Below, piece after piece: positions 1 through 7,383 of a stretch of DNA of 35,850 nt. The DNA comes from a virus. The notes beneath the pieces were generated by a model that saw nothing but the letters and a program-made list of their open reading frames with translations, was not told where the DNA came from and did not search any database. The DNA lies in the IMG/VR virus record IMGVR_UViG_3300032116_000675, positions 1 to 35,850 of that record, one strand, 5' to 3'. Each line of letters starts with the position of its first letter. Positions within the stretch are counted from its first letter, which is position 1. A program made the translations under genes and the position numbers.

Positions 1-129
1 CCTGAAATCGCAACAGAATTTGGTATTCGCAGTGTACCTACTTTAGTATTGATGGAAGATAATATGGCATCAAAAAGACTCATAGGAAATAAAACAAAAC
101 AAGAATTAGAGGCATTCATCAATGATTAA
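1..129 (+). CDS. Thioredoxin, C-terminal part (gene enters from the left edge)
   Basis: The reading frame is open from base 1 to the TAA at 127-129 and gives 42 residues beginning PEIATEFGIRSVPTLVLMED. The R-S-V-P-T segment is the cis-proline loop that packs against the CxxC active site in thioredoxins, and the final beta strand and helix (ending E-A-F-I-N-D) match the family's C-terminus. The CxxC itself lies outside the window. The stop codon overlaps the nrdB start by 8 bases, so the two are translationally coupled. A phage thioredoxin or glutaredoxin next to a class I ribonucleotide reductase usually acts as its reductant; that role is inferred from position. Confidence 0.85.
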   Translation, partial: PEIATEFGIRSVPTLVLMEDNMASKRLIGNKTKQELEAFIND

Positions 130-1114
130 AAAGCACGATACAAAACTAACAGACGAAAGAACCGCATTTAAACCATTCGCATATCCTTGGGCGTATAACG
201 CATGGTTGCAGCACGAACAAGCTCATTGGCTTCATTCGGAAGTTCCAATGATCGAAGATGTAAAAGATTGGAAAAATAAATTAACAACAGAACAGAAACA
301 GTTTCTCACACACATTTTTAGATTCTTCACACAAGGTGATATCGATGTTGCTGGTGGGTATGTAAAGAACTATTTACCATATTTTCCACAACCAGAAGTT
401 CGTATGATGTTATTAGGTTTCGCAGCTCGTGAAGCATTACATATTGCAGCATACTCACACTTGATTGAAACATTAGGATTGCCTGATACAATGTACAATC
501 AGTTCTTAGAATATCAGGCAATGAGAGATAAACATGATTACGTACTTAATCTTAGCTCACAGAATGGTGATGCTGCTTCTACTGCTACTCACATTGCAGT
601 ATTCAGTGCTTTCACCGAAGGGATGCAACTATTCAGTTCCTTTATCATGTTACTTAACTTCCCACGCAATGGTACGATGAAAGGTATGGGACAAATCGTT
701 ACTTGGTCTATTGTTGATGAGACAATGCACGCTGAGAATATGATTAAATTGTTCCGTACATATGTAGAAGAAAACAAAGAAATCTGGAACGATGATTTAA
801 AATCTAGGATATATACTATTGCAGAGAGAATGGTAGAACTAGAAGATAAATTTATTGACCTAGCTTTCGAGATGGGTCCAATGGAGAACCTAGATGCTGA
901 AGATGTTAAGCGCTATATTCGCTATATTGCTGACCGCAGGCTTATTTCTCTTGGTCTTAAAGGGATTTTCAAAGTAAAGAAAAATCCATTACCATGGGTC
1001 GAAGAAATGATTAATGCTCCTATTCATGGCAATTTCTTTGAGAATCGTGTTACTGATTATGCTAAAGGTGCATTGTCTGGACAATGGGAAGAAGTTTGGG
1101 GTAAAGCTGCATAA
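122..1114 (+). CDS. nrdB: Ribonucleoside-diphosphate reductase, small (beta) subunit, class Ia
   Basis: 330 residues. This subunit holds the di-iron/tyrosyl-radical cofactor that the large subunit uses to reduce ribonucleotides to deoxyribonucleotides for phage DNA synthesis. By spacing with E. coli NrdB, the metal ligands are D73, E104, H107 (R-E-A-L-H), E166 (F-T-E-G), E200 and H203 (D-E-T-M-H). Y111 follows H107 by four residues, the position of the radical tyrosine, so this looks like a classical Tyr-radical enzyme. The C-terminus ends W-E-E-V-W-G-K-A-A rather than with the acidic/aromatic tail typical of E. coli. The ATG overlaps the thioredoxin stop. The large-subunit gene is presumably upstream, outside the window. 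Confidence 0.95.
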   Translation: MIKKHDTKLTDERTAFKPFAYPWAYNAWLQHEQAHWLHSEVPMIEDVKDWKNKLTTEQKQFLTHIFRFFTQGDIDVAGGYVKNYLPYFPQPEVRMMLLGFAAREALHIAAYSHLIETLGLPDTMYNQFLEYQAMRDKHDYVLNLSSQNGDAASTATHIAVFSAFTEGMQLFSSFIMLLNFPRNGTMKGMGQIVTWSIVDETMHAENMIKLFRTYVEENKEIWNDDLKSRIYTIAERMVELEDKFIDLAFEMGPMENLDAEDVKRYIRYIADRRLISLGLKGIFKVKKNPLPWVEEMINAPIHGNFFENRVTDYAKGALSGQWEEVWGKAA

Positions 1115-1120
1115 AGTAAT

Positions 1121-1138
1121 ATGACAATCCGATGACGG
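1121..1138 (-). promoter_or_regulatory. Pho-box-like direct repeat upstream of pstS (inverted orientation)
   Basis: Read on the minus strand the 18 bases are CCGTCAT-CGGA-TTGTCAT: two 7-bp half-sites with a 4-bp spacer. This matches the geometry of the PhoB box (CTGTCAT, 4 bp, CTGTCAT) at 12 of 14 half-site positions. It lies about 84 bases upstream of the pstS ATG and points away from it, which is unusual because Pho boxes normally replace the -35 element in the forward direction. Downstream on the plus strand are a CTGT-T-ACAG palindrome (1141-1149) and an extended -10-like TGTGATATT (1182-1190). Host PhoB control of phage pstS is known in cyanophages; here it is a hypothesis. Confidence 0.4.
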
Positions 1139-1188
1139 TTCTGTTACAGTTCCGTTTAAGGATCATGATTTCATAGATAAGTGTGATA

Positions 1189-1204
1189 TTGTGCATTTGC
1201 ACAA
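1189..1204. repeat. Inverted repeat in the pstS leader
   Basis: TTGTGC-ATTT-GCACAA is a perfect 6-bp stem with a 4-base loop, ending 7 bases before the AGGAGA ribosome-binding site of pstS. There is no U-tract, so it is not a terminator. It could be an operator or a 5' mRNA stabiliser. Confidence 0.5.
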
Positions 1205-1221
1205 TTCTTATAGGAGAAATC

Positions 1222-2244
1222 ATGAGAAATTTACTTTTATCTTTATTACTATTCACAGGAGTCGCATCAGCAGCAGAATTTACTGGAGCCGGTGCGACTT
1301 TTCCATTTCCAATCTATGCAAAGTGGGCTGAAGCATACAAAGCACAAACTGGCATTGGTCTAAACTATCAATCAATTGGTTCAGGTGGTGGTATTCGTCA
1401 AATCAAAGCCAAGACAGTTGACTTTGGTGCAAGTGATATGCCACTTAAGAAAGAAGAATTAGACAAAGAAGGTCTTGTTCAGTTCCCAGCCATCATTGGT
1501 GGTGTTGTACCAGTTTACAATCTTGACGGTATCGATGCAGGTAAACTAAAGTTGACACCTGATGTAATTGCAAACATTCATTTAGGTAAAATCACCAAAT
1601 GGAACGACAAAGCAATTGCAGAATTAAATCCTGGTGTAAATCTACCTGCAATGAACATCACAGTCGTTCATCGTGCAGATGGTTCAGGCACTACATTTAT
1701 CTGGACAAACTTTTTGGGCAAAGCCAATGCAGATTTTCAAAAGACTGTAGGTGAAGGCACAGCAGTTAAATGGCCAGTAGGTGTAGGTGGTAAAGGTAAC
1801 GAAGGTGTAGCAGCACAAGTACAAAGACTAAAAGGTGCATTTGGTTATGTTGAATATGCATACGCAAAGCGTAATAAAATTCCTTATGCAGCATTAAAGA
1901 ATCGTGATGGTAATTTTGTGCTGCCTGATGATACTACATTCAAGGCAGCAGCCGCAAATGCAGACTGGGTAAATGCACCGGGCATGTATTTGTTACTCAC
2001 ATGGCAGACAGGTAAAGATGCATGGCCAGCAACAGGTGCAAGTTTCATTCTCATGCACAAGCAACAGGCAGACGCATTGACAGGTCGTGCAGTTCTCAAG
2101 TTCTTTGATTGGAGTTATAAGAACGGTGGTCAAATGTCAACAGAGTTGGAGTATGTTCACATGCCACAAGATGTAATTAAATTAGTTCAGGACAATTGGA
2201 AGAAAGACTTCCGTGGCCCAGACAACAACCCAATTTGGAAATAA
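1222..2244 (+). CDS. pstS: Phosphate ABC transporter substrate-binding protein PstS (periplasmic)
   Basis: 340 residues from the ATG at 1222. This start is preferred over the ATG at 1183 because AGGAGA lies at 1212-1217 and the product begins directly with a Sec signal peptide (MRNLLLSLLLFTGVASA, cleavage before A-E-F). Phosphate-binding loops of the family are visible: G-A-T-F (24-27), G-S-G-G-G (53-57), V-D-F-G-A-S-D (66-72) and R-A-D-G-S-G-T-T (151-158). The protein delivers periplasmic phosphate to the host PstCAB permease; no phage pstCAB is seen, so it must use host partners. The porin gene starts 6 bases downstream, so the two form one transcription unit closed by the terminator at 3677. 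It is a known type of phage auxiliary metabolic gene. Confidence 0.95.
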   Translation: MRNLLLSLLLFTGVASAAEFTGAGATFPFPIYAKWAEAYKAQTGIGLNYQSIGSGGGIRQIKAKTVDFGASDMPLKKEELDKEGLVQFPAIIGGVVPVYNLDGIDAGKLKLTPDVIANIHLGKITKWNDKAIAELNPGVNLPAMNITVVHRADGSGTTFIWTNFLGKANADFQKTVGEGTAVKWPVGVGGKGNEGVAAQVQRLKGAFGYVEYAYAKRNKIPYAALKNRDGNFVLPDDTTFKAAAANADWVNAPGMYLLLTWQTGKDAWPATGASFILMHKQQADALTGRAVLKFFDWSYKNGGQMSTELEYVHMPQDVIKLVQDNWKKDFRGPDNNPIWK

Positions 2245-2250
2245 GGATAA

Positions 2251-3660
2251 ATGATGAAATTATTAAAGAAACTTTCTATTGTAGTTGCACTAGCAGCCGT
2301 AATTCCTGCATATGCTGATGAGTATAAAGAGACATTGAATATTCTAAGAGAGAAGAATGTAATCACTCAAAAAGAATATGAAGCAAAACTCAAAGCATAT
2401 GAAGAAAGAGAAGAAAACAAAAAGTTCATTGAACAAAGAATTGACAAAGACGTTAGTGAATCTGTCAAATACAGACAAGCCAGAGCAAACGATGGTTCAG
2501 TCACAGAAAATGGAATCGGACTCAAATCAAAAGATGGTAACAACACCATCCAATTTACAGGTCGATTACATATGGACTATCGAAACTACACACCAAATTA
2601 TGGTGTCGGTCAAACCACGGATTCGTATCAAAACTTAGCAGAGATGCGCCGTGGTAGATTTGGTATTCGTGGACAATTTGCAAAAGACTTCAAGTATGAA
2701 TTTTCCGGTAATTTTGGTAATGATGTTGGTGCCGCTTCTTCAACAACCACAATGGATGTTGCATGGGTAAACTACGCAGCCAATCCAGAACTACAATATC
2801 AATTTGGTTTGTTTAAGATGCCATTCAGTCTTGAGCAACTGCAAAGTTCCAACAATCTTGATATGATGGATCGTAGTTTAGTTGGTCAAGTTGAAGGTGA
2901 ATTTATTCCAGGTAAAGAAACTGGTTTTATGATTCATGGTGTACCAAAACCCGGTTTGACATACGCCATTGCAGCAAGTCGTGGTCGTGCTAACAAAGAC
3001 GCCGTATCAGATGGATTTGATTACATCGGTCGTGTTACTACAAACATTGCTGAATTGCAAGGTAGCAAAGCATACACACTACACTTAGGTGCTGCATATA
3101 GTATAGGTGAGATTAAAGGTGGTGTTGCACCAGCAAGTGGTAGAACAGAGGCACGTTCACAAAATGCTTGGTTCACCGGTTCGGCACTGAGTGGTGTAAC
3201 CGAAAGAACTCGTCAAGGTCTTGAAGCAGCATTTGCATATAATGCTTTGAAAGTACAAGCAGAACAATTTAATTTCATATATGATCCTACAACAGGAAAC
3301 AATCAGGAAATTAAAGGCTATTATGTTCTTGCAGCATATAATCTGACTGGTGAATCATATAACTACAAAGATGGTGTGTTTGGTGCAATCAAGCCTGCTA
3401 ATCCACTAGACAAAGGCGGCAAAGGTGCTGTGCAAGTCAATGTACGTATGAGTGAGTTTGATGCTAGTAACATTACAGTAGCCACAGGTAAATCAAATCG
3501 TGCTACTGCAATGACTTATGGTCTAACTTGGTTCGCTACAGACAACCTACGTTTTATGGTTAACTATGTTGACACCAAATTTGATGCACTTGTGGGTAGT
3601 TCAGGTAGTCGTGTAAACGGCGACAAGGCCATTATGTTCAGAAGCCAACTGAACTTCTAA
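2251..3660 (+). CDS. Outer-membrane porin of the phosphate-selective OprP/OprO type
   Basis: 469 residues from ATG 2251, or 468 from the adjacent ATG 2254; an A-A-G-G-A site precedes both. A signal peptide (K-L-L-K-K-L-S-I-V-V-A-L..., cleavage after A-Y-A) is followed by a charged helical segment (about 25-70), then a beta barrel. The block R-R-G-R-F-G-I-R-G with K-Y-E-F-S-G and the later G-L-F-K-M-P-F-S-L-E are characteristic of the Porin_O_P family. The last residue is Phe after Q-L-N, the outer-membrane assembly signature. Paired with PstS it would raise phosphate passage across the outer membrane. Selectivity for phosphate over polyphosphate or other anions cannot be told from the sequence. 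Small-molecule porins are less common in phages than pstS. Confidence 0.88.
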   Translation: MMKLLKKLSIVVALAAVIPAYADEYKETLNILREKNVITQKEYEAKLKAYEEREENKKFIEQRIDKDVSESVKYRQARANDGSVTENGIGLKSKDGNNTIQFTGRLHMDYRNYTPNYGVGQTTDSYQNLAEMRRGRFGIRGQFAKDFKYEFSGNFGNDVGAASSTTTMDVAWVNYAANPELQYQFGLFKMPFSLEQLQSSNNLDMMDRSLVGQVEGEFIPGKETGFMIHGVPKPGLTYAIAASRGRANKDAVSDGFDYIGRVTTNIAELQGSKAYTLHLGAAYSIGEIKGGVAPASGRTEARSQNAWFTGSALSGVTERTRQGLEAAFAYNALKVQAEQFNFIYDPTTGNNQEIKGYYVLAAYNLTGESYNYKDGVFGAIKPANPLDKGGKGAVQVNVRMSEFDASNITVATGKSNRATAMTYGLTWFATDNLRFMVNYVDTKFDALVGSSGSRVNGDKAIMFRSQLNF

Positions 3661-3676
3661 TTACATTTGTTTTATT

Positions 3677-3702
3677 AAAAGCCCCGTAAGGGGCTTTTTT
3701 TT
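3677..3702 (+). terminator. Intrinsic terminator after the pstS-porin unit
   Basis: AAAAGCCCC-GTAA-GGGGCTTTT forms a 9-bp perfect stem with a 4-base loop, followed by an 8-base T run. It lies 16 bases after the porin stop and isolates the phosphate genes from the Fe-S carrier gene. Confidence 0.93.
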
Positions 3703-3704
3703 CG

Positions 3705-3712
3705 TCTAAATA
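3705..3712 (+). promoter_or_regulatory. Late-promoter-like octamer before the Fe-S carrier gene
   Basis: TCTAAATA differs at one position from the T4 late consensus TATAAATA. It sits directly after the terminator, and a start 6 bases downstream (3718) would leave a 14-base leader containing the AAGGAGA ribosome site at 3720. The position makes sense for restarting transcription. Confidence 0.45.
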
Positions 3713-3731
3713 AACATCAAAGGAGACTTCT

Positions 3732-4052
3732 ATGATCACAATGACTGAACTCGCATCACGTAAAACTTTAAACTCTTTGAACAAAAGAGGAAAAGGATTA
3801 GGTATTAAGGTTGGTGTTAGAACCACAGGTTGTAGTGGTTTAGCTTACACACTAGAATATGTTGATAGTGTATCGGATACAGATACTATATACGAATCTA
3901 ATGGTGTTAAAATTTTTGTTGACCCAAAACATATTCCTTATCTGAATGGAATGGAAATAGATTGGAAAAGAAATGGACTCAATGAAGGTTTTGATTTTAT
4001 AAATTCTTTAGAAAAAAATCGATGTGGTTGTGGTGAGAGTTTCAATATTTAA
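3732..4052 (+). CDS. A-type iron-sulfur cluster carrier (IscA/ErpA/HesB family)
   Basis: 106 residues, the usual family length. The three cluster-binding cysteines are present: C34 in T-T-G-C-S-G-L, and C98 and C100 in the terminal C-G-C-G-E-S-F. A-type carriers accept Fe-S clusters from the Isc/Suf scaffold and pass them to target enzymes in the cytoplasm. A strong AAGGAGA precedes ATG 3732; an internal ATG at 3741 is a less likely start. Related genes occur in many T4-like phages of aquatic bacteria. Its client here is unknown; the nearby iron enzymes (NrdB, the double oxygenase) use non-cluster iron. Confidence 0.92.
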   Translation: MITMTELASRKTLNSLNKRGKGLGIKVGVRTTGCSGLAYTLEYVDSVSDTDTIYESNGVKIFVDPKHIPYLNGMEIDWKRNGLNEGFDFINSLEKNRCGCGESFNI

Positions 4053-4061
4053 GGAGAAGTA

Positions 4062-4511
4062 ATGAAAATAACAAAAATACTTTTAACGGGTCTATTGTCT
4101 TTCGCTTGTATAGGAAATGTTTATGCTGACAAAGCAGCAAAAGGCGTAACGTATGATGCACAGATTGTACGTGTAAATGATGGTGATACTGTAGTTATCG
4201 CAGCACCATTTTTACCTGCACCACTTAAACCAGAGTTAGCAGTTCGTATCTATGGTGTAGATACGCCAGAAAAAGGTTTTCGTGCTCAATGCCCACAAGA
4301 GGACGAGCGAGGAAAAATGGCAACAAAGTTTACAACAAGCGCTGTATCAAAGGCAGTTAAACGTCAGGTTATCTTATACGGCTGGGATAAATTTGGTGGT
4401 CGTGTCTTGGGTGACATCATTTTAGATGGCCAGAGTCTACGTTCTATGTTAATTCAAAACGGTTTTGCTCGAGAATATTTTGGCGAAGCTAAACAATCAT
4501 GGTGTCAATAA
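4062..4511 (+). CDS. Secreted thermonuclease-like (staphylococcal nuclease family) protein
   Basis: 149 residues with an N-terminal signal peptide (M-K-I-T-K-I-L-L..., cleavage after V-Y-A at 22). The nuclease fold is marked by R-V-N-D-G-D-T (37-43), R-I-Y-G-V-D-T-P-E (62-70) and D-K-F-G-G-R-V-L-G-D (109-118). R62, E70 and R114 correspond to the catalytic Arg35/Glu43/Arg87 of the S. aureus enzyme, and the Asp residues of the D-G-D motif bind calcium. It should hydrolyse DNA or RNA in the periplasm or outside. Roles such as host DNA salvage or superinfection exclusion are possible but not shown. A GGAGAAG site precedes ATG; the stop overlaps the next start (TAATG). Confidence 0.88.
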   Translation: MKITKILLTGLLSFACIGNVYADKAAKGVTYDAQIVRVNDGDTVVIAAPFLPAPLKPELAVRIYGVDTPEKGFRAQCPQEDERGKMATKFTTSAVSKAVKRQVILYGWDKFGGRVLGDIILDGQSLRSMLIQNGFAREYFGEAKQSWCQ

Positions 4512-4660
4512 TGGCGTCGTTGAAACATACCTGTGGTGAATGTTCTTCAGAGTTTACGATACGCTATGACGAAAACAAATGTGAAGATGATCCTCATTAT
4601 TGTCCTTTTTGTGGAGAATACTTAATTGAAACTGAGGACTTTGGTGATGATGACGAATGA
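4511..4660 (+). CDS. Zinc-ribbon microprotein
   Basis: 49 residues (begins M-A-S-L-K-H-T-C-G-E-C, ends in an acidic E-D-F-G-D-D-D-E tail). Cysteines C8, C11, C31 and C34 form two CxxC pairs separated by 19 residues, a rubredoxin-like zinc ribbon. It is translationally coupled at both ends: TAATG with the thermonuclease gene and ATGA with the next gene. The function is unknown; such ribbons often bind nucleic acid or polymerase. Confidence 0.75.
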   Translation: MASLKHTCGECSSEFTIRYDENKCEDDPHYCPFCGEYLIETEDFGDDDE

Positions 4661-5061
4661 CCTGGTACTTTCATAATACTGGCGAAGAATTTACTGAAGA
4701 TAATATAGACGGCCATTTTGGGTTTGTATATTGTATTACACATACTCAAACTGGTCGTAAATATATTGGTAAAAAGTTTTTCACCAAATCTAAAATAAAA
4801 CAAGTCAAAGGTAAAAAGAAAAGAACCCGAGTATCATCCGATTGGATGACATACTGGGGTTCCAATTTATTATTACAAGAAGATGTTAAGATAAATGGTG
4901 AAGATCAATATGTAAGAGAGATACTTCACCTTTGTAAAACTAAATCTGAATGTTCTTATTGGGAAACGTGGGAGATATTCTCTCGACACGCACTATTGAA
5001 TGAATCCTACTATAATCAATGGGTTTCTTGCAAAATCACAAAAAAACACTTACTTAAGTAA
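4657..5061 (+). CDS. GIY-YIG-like phage protein (putative Seg-type nuclease relative)
   Basis: 134 residues. The N-terminal part has G-F-V-Y-C-I-T (22-28) followed by G-R-K-Y-I-G-K-K (33-40), the two strands of a GIY-YIG nuclease core. A later Y-W-E-T-W-E-I-F supplies a candidate catalytic Glu and a final N-E-S-Y-Y-N supplies the Asn. Similar proteins in T4-like phages are annotated as Seg-like homing endonucleases, but they are widely conserved and may not be mobile. It overlaps the convergent gene at 5050 by 12 bases. The palindrome TTACTTAAGTAA (5049-5060), followed by T residues, straddles the two stop codons and could act as a weak two-way terminator. Confidence 0.65.
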   Translation: MTWYFHNTGEEFTEDNIDGHFGFVYCITHTQTGRKYIGKKFFTKSKIKQVKGKKKRTRVSSDWMTYWGSNLLLQEDVKINGEDQYVREILHLCKTKSECSYWETWEIFSRHALLNESYYNQWVSCKITKKHLLK

Positions 5062-5352
5062 TTTTGTATTGTTATCAGGATTCATTGATAACATGTTGGA
5101 AAATATCTTTTGAGTTTCTTCATTAGATTTCACCATCTCATTTCTAAAACTTTCAACAGCTGCACCAGTTTGACGAGACATTCCTGAATTTTCAATCAAC
5201 AACATAGGAATAAAAGTCATAGCACAGTTCCATTCTTCAACTTGTTTACCTGTATTGATATTATAACCTTCAACTTTAGTGAACCATGCACATTTAAATT
5301 GTACACATTCTTCTTTCAATATAGGACAAAAACTTCCCGGTTTTAATTGCAT
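5050..5352 (-). CDS. Conserved small phage protein with four cysteines
   Basis: 100 residues. The N-terminal half carries C9, C16, C21 and C43 (C-P-I-L-K-E-E-C and F-K-C-A-W-F), suggesting a bound metal or Fe-S cluster. The C-terminal half is helical and polar (R-Q-T-G-A-A-V-E-S-F-R-N-E-M). I recognise the pattern from other T4-like phages, where it has no assigned function. It is the last gene of the minus-strand cassette, 22 bases after the double oxygenase gene, with an AGGAG ribosome site. Confidence 0.75.
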   Translation of the reverse strand: MQLKPGSFCPILKEECVQFKCAWFTKVEGYNINTGKQVEEWNCAMTFIPMLLIENSGMSRQTGAAVESFRNEMVKSNEETQKIFSNMLSMNPDNNTKLLK

Positions 5353-5374
5353 AATATACTCTCCTGTTTAAAAT

Positions 5375-6532
5375 TTAAATAAACCATGTAATAATAGAAT
5401 ATCGTGTTCCTTTTGTTACTGGAATAATTTCATGGGGATACATGAAACTAGAGGGAAATAATAATGCTGATCCTCTTTTCAACTTGTATTTTAGTTCTCT
5501 ATCAAAAAACGCAAATTCACCACCCTCATAATCATCATTTAACATAAAAGAACATGATACTGATCTCGGGTGTAATTTATAAGAATCAGTATGTTGACGA
5601 TAAAACTGTCCGACATCATATCTCAATAACTGATACCCAGAATCTTGTTCGATATGACAATTTGGAAATAATTCATTATATTTTTTAATAGCTAAATGAG
5701 CACCTTGAAAAATCCTATCATCCAATTGTTGCCTAATTTTACTATTTTTTGCAATTATTTCGGGTACAGAAATTCCAATTTCATTGACATTTCTTACTTT
5801 CAAATCTATTTCGCCAATTCCTACAGTTGATGATGCCCATATACTGTCGTTTGCATATTCATTTAAAATATCATCACAAGTTTCATCAGAAAGTATGTTT
5901 TCTAATACGATAATATAATCATTTAAATTTTTTTTATAAACATTTTTTATAGGTTCTGGTTGTTCATCATCAATTATTTGTTTTGGTTTTTCTTTGGTTT
6001 TTATTTTATCAAAGTAAGCATATGATTTATCACCTCGACTTCTAACATAATGTAAAAAGACTTGAATATATTCCGTTCCAGTAAATTGTTTTCTCCAATG
6101 ATCAGCATCACATCCTAAATACATCATGGCATCTCCAGGACGTAAATTCAATTCTACTTCTTCTCCTTTTGGAGTTTGAATATAAATTGGCCATTCTTTA
6201 TCGCCATCTAGATGTATTGTTAAACTTATTTCACATGCATCCCTATCTCTATGGCGTTCGAGAACACTACCATCTTTATATACCCTAGCATATGAATACG
6301 TAGGTAAAACAGTTTCTCCTAAGATTTCACTGACAATTGGTGTTCGTTCACATAGTAATTCTAAAAAATCTATGAAATTATAATCTGTTAATGAATTGGG
6401 AGCTTGACTGTCTCCAACATTTTTATTTTCCAAACAATGATGTTTGAAATTGGAAGCAGTTACTTTAGCTCTTGATTCACTAATGAAGTTGGGAATATAG
6501 ATGTAATTATTTTCTATCAATGAGGTATTCAT
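5375..6532 (-). CDS. Protein with two tandem 2OG-Fe(II) oxygenase-like domains
   Basis: 385 residues. Domain 1 (about 75-165) has the facial triad pattern H94-R-D96 and H145 (D-A-D-H-W) within a jelly-roll-like segment, but the 2-oxoglutarate-binding Arg is not evident (G-T-E-Y replaces G-x-R). Domain 2 (about 205-385) is a prolyl-4-hydroxylase-like fold with H314-T-D316, H367 (Y-P-H-E) and R377 in K-G-T-R-Y-S, all the expected catalytic residues. A charged linker (about 168-205, K/E/P-rich) joins them. The gene lies among tail fibre genes on the same strand, so a fibre or other virion protein is a plausible substrate; this is inference. Single-domain relatives are common in cyanophages. Confidence 0.82.
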   Translation of the reverse strand: MNTSLIENNYIYIPNFISESRAKVTASNFKHHCLENKNVGDSQAPNSLTDYNFIDFLELLCERTPIVSEILGETVLPTYSYARVYKDGSVLERHRDRDACEISLTIHLDGDKEWPIYIQTPKGEEVELNLRPGDAMMYLGCDADHWRKQFTGTEYIQVFLHYVRSRGDKSYAYFDKIKTKEKPKQIIDDEQPEPIKNVYKKNLNDYIIVLENILSDETCDDILNEYANDSIWASSTVGIGEIDLKVRNVNEIGISVPEIIAKNSKIRQQLDDRIFQGAHLAIKKYNELFPNCHIEQDSGYQLLRYDVGQFYRQHTDSYKLHPRSVSCSFMLNDDYEGGEFAFFDRELKYKLKRGSALLFPSSFMYPHEIIPVTKGTRYSIITWFI

Positions 6533-6546
6533 AACAAATTTTACTT

Positions 6547-6861
6547 TTAGGTATTTTGAGAATTTTGAGAATTATAAAAATTAAGCCATACTTGATAACA
6601 ATTTAATGCCCATTGTGGCAATTCAGTTATATTTAGGTTAGCATCATTTGATTTGAATTCGATCCAACCAGTTCCTTGACCATATTCCAATCCTTCTAAA
6701 TGACTGTTATTGGGATCTGGCCAAACTGGATTATTCCATTGTAATGCATGAACATTTGTTGGTATACCACATGATGACAAGTCCAATTCGATAAAACCAC
6801 CTTGATCTGTACCTACTGTTCCATCAATGGGTATAATAGTTAATTTATGTGTCTGTAACAT
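6547..6861 (-). CDS. Conserved small protein of the tail fibre cassette
   Basis: 104 residues with no signal peptide or membrane segment. The central segment N-V-H-A-L-Q-W-N-N with G-W-I-E-F-K and the terminal I-T-E-L-P-Q-W-A-L-N-C-Y resembles proteins found beside fibre genes in T4-like phages of aquatic bacteria. No biochemical function is known to me; a fibre chaperone or a minor virion protein are options. It has its own strong late promoter octamer (6881-6888) and an AAAAGGAGA ribosome site, so it can be expressed separately from the tip genes upstream. Confidence 0.72.
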   Translation of the reverse strand: MLQTHKLTIIPIDGTVGTDQGGFIELDLSSCGIPTNVHALQWNNPVWPDPNNSHLEGLEYGQGTGWIEFKSNDANLNITELPQWALNCYQVWLNFYNSQNSQNT

Positions 6862-6880
6862 ATTATCTCCTTTTCTTTTT

Positions 6881-6888
6881 ATTTATAT
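6881..6888 (-). promoter_or_regulatory. Late promoter (TATAAATA) for the gene ending the fibre cassette
   Basis: The plus strand reads TATTTATA, so the minus strand carries a perfect copy of the T4 late octamer TATAAATA. The expected start, 6 bases downstream at about 6875, leaves a short leader with AAGGAGA before ATG 6861. It does not overlap the neighbouring coding sequences. Confidence 0.75.
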
Positions 6889-6889
6889 A

Positions 6890-7381
6890 TCAATTTAAAG
6901 TAGCAATAATAACATCAACATAACGAACAGCAATAGTAAAAACTGTTCCTGAAGCAGTAACGCTTATTGGATGCGAATGTCCTGTAGATGTAGCTGGATC
7001 TAGACTTGTTGTTGAATCCATGCGCCCACTCACAAAAAGTCCTGTTGGTGCAGTTGTGCCAGCAGCACGTTGAGTAACTGGACTACCTGACAAACTACCT
7101 TGTGGAGTAGGAGTTCCTGGACTTGGTATAGGATGATTATGTAATGGTATTTGAGAAATTGATAATGTTGTTGCAGCTGATGCTCCGGAAAAAGGAGAAT
7201 TAGTAAATGTATATGCTGTTGGTGAAAATACTGTAGTAAAATCTACTGATCCACCAGAAGAAGTTGCTCCGTTAGTAACTCTTAATGTATGATTATTAAA
7301 ATTTACTGTTTCTTTAGTCCAACCTGTTGGAGCCGAAGTTTGTCTAAAAATAGTTTTTGTGCCAGAAGTAAATATAGGCAT
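6890..7381 (-). CDS. Tail tip/collar-like protein, paralogue 1
   Basis: 163 residues. It begins with a strand and the motif Q-T-S-A-P-T-G-W-T-K, followed by L-R-V-T-N-G and S-G-G-S-V-D-F-T-T-V-F, a pattern shared with the next two genes and common in phage tail collar/fibre tip proteins. Two HxH motifs occur, H-N-H in I-P-L-H-N-H-P and H-S-H in T-G-H-S-H-P; in the T4 gp37 tip such pairs bind iron in the trimeric needle. The C-terminus A-V-R-Y-V-D-V-I-I-A-T-L-N is nearly the same in the paralogues. The sequence between the HxH pairs is variable, as expected of a receptor-binding surface. Confidence 0.78.
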   Translation of the reverse strand: MPIFTSGTKTIFRQTSAPTGWTKETVNFNNHTLRVTNGATSSGGSVDFTTVFSPTAYTFTNSPFSGASAATTLSISQIPLHNHPIPSPGTPTPQGSLSGSPVTQRAAGTTAPTGLFVSGRMDSTTSLDPATSTGHSHPISVTASGTVFTIAVRYVDVIIATLN

Positions 7382-7383
7382 AA

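Noticed and set aside
1183-1221. N-terminal extension of PstS from ATG 1183
   Set aside because: It would put 13 residues before a normal signal peptide and ignore the AGGAGA site; it also covers the leader hairpin.
2378-2638. 86-codon overlapping frame on the plus strand within the porin gene
   Set aside because: Lys/Thr-rich shadow frame of the porin's helical segment; the porin frame has clear family features throughout.
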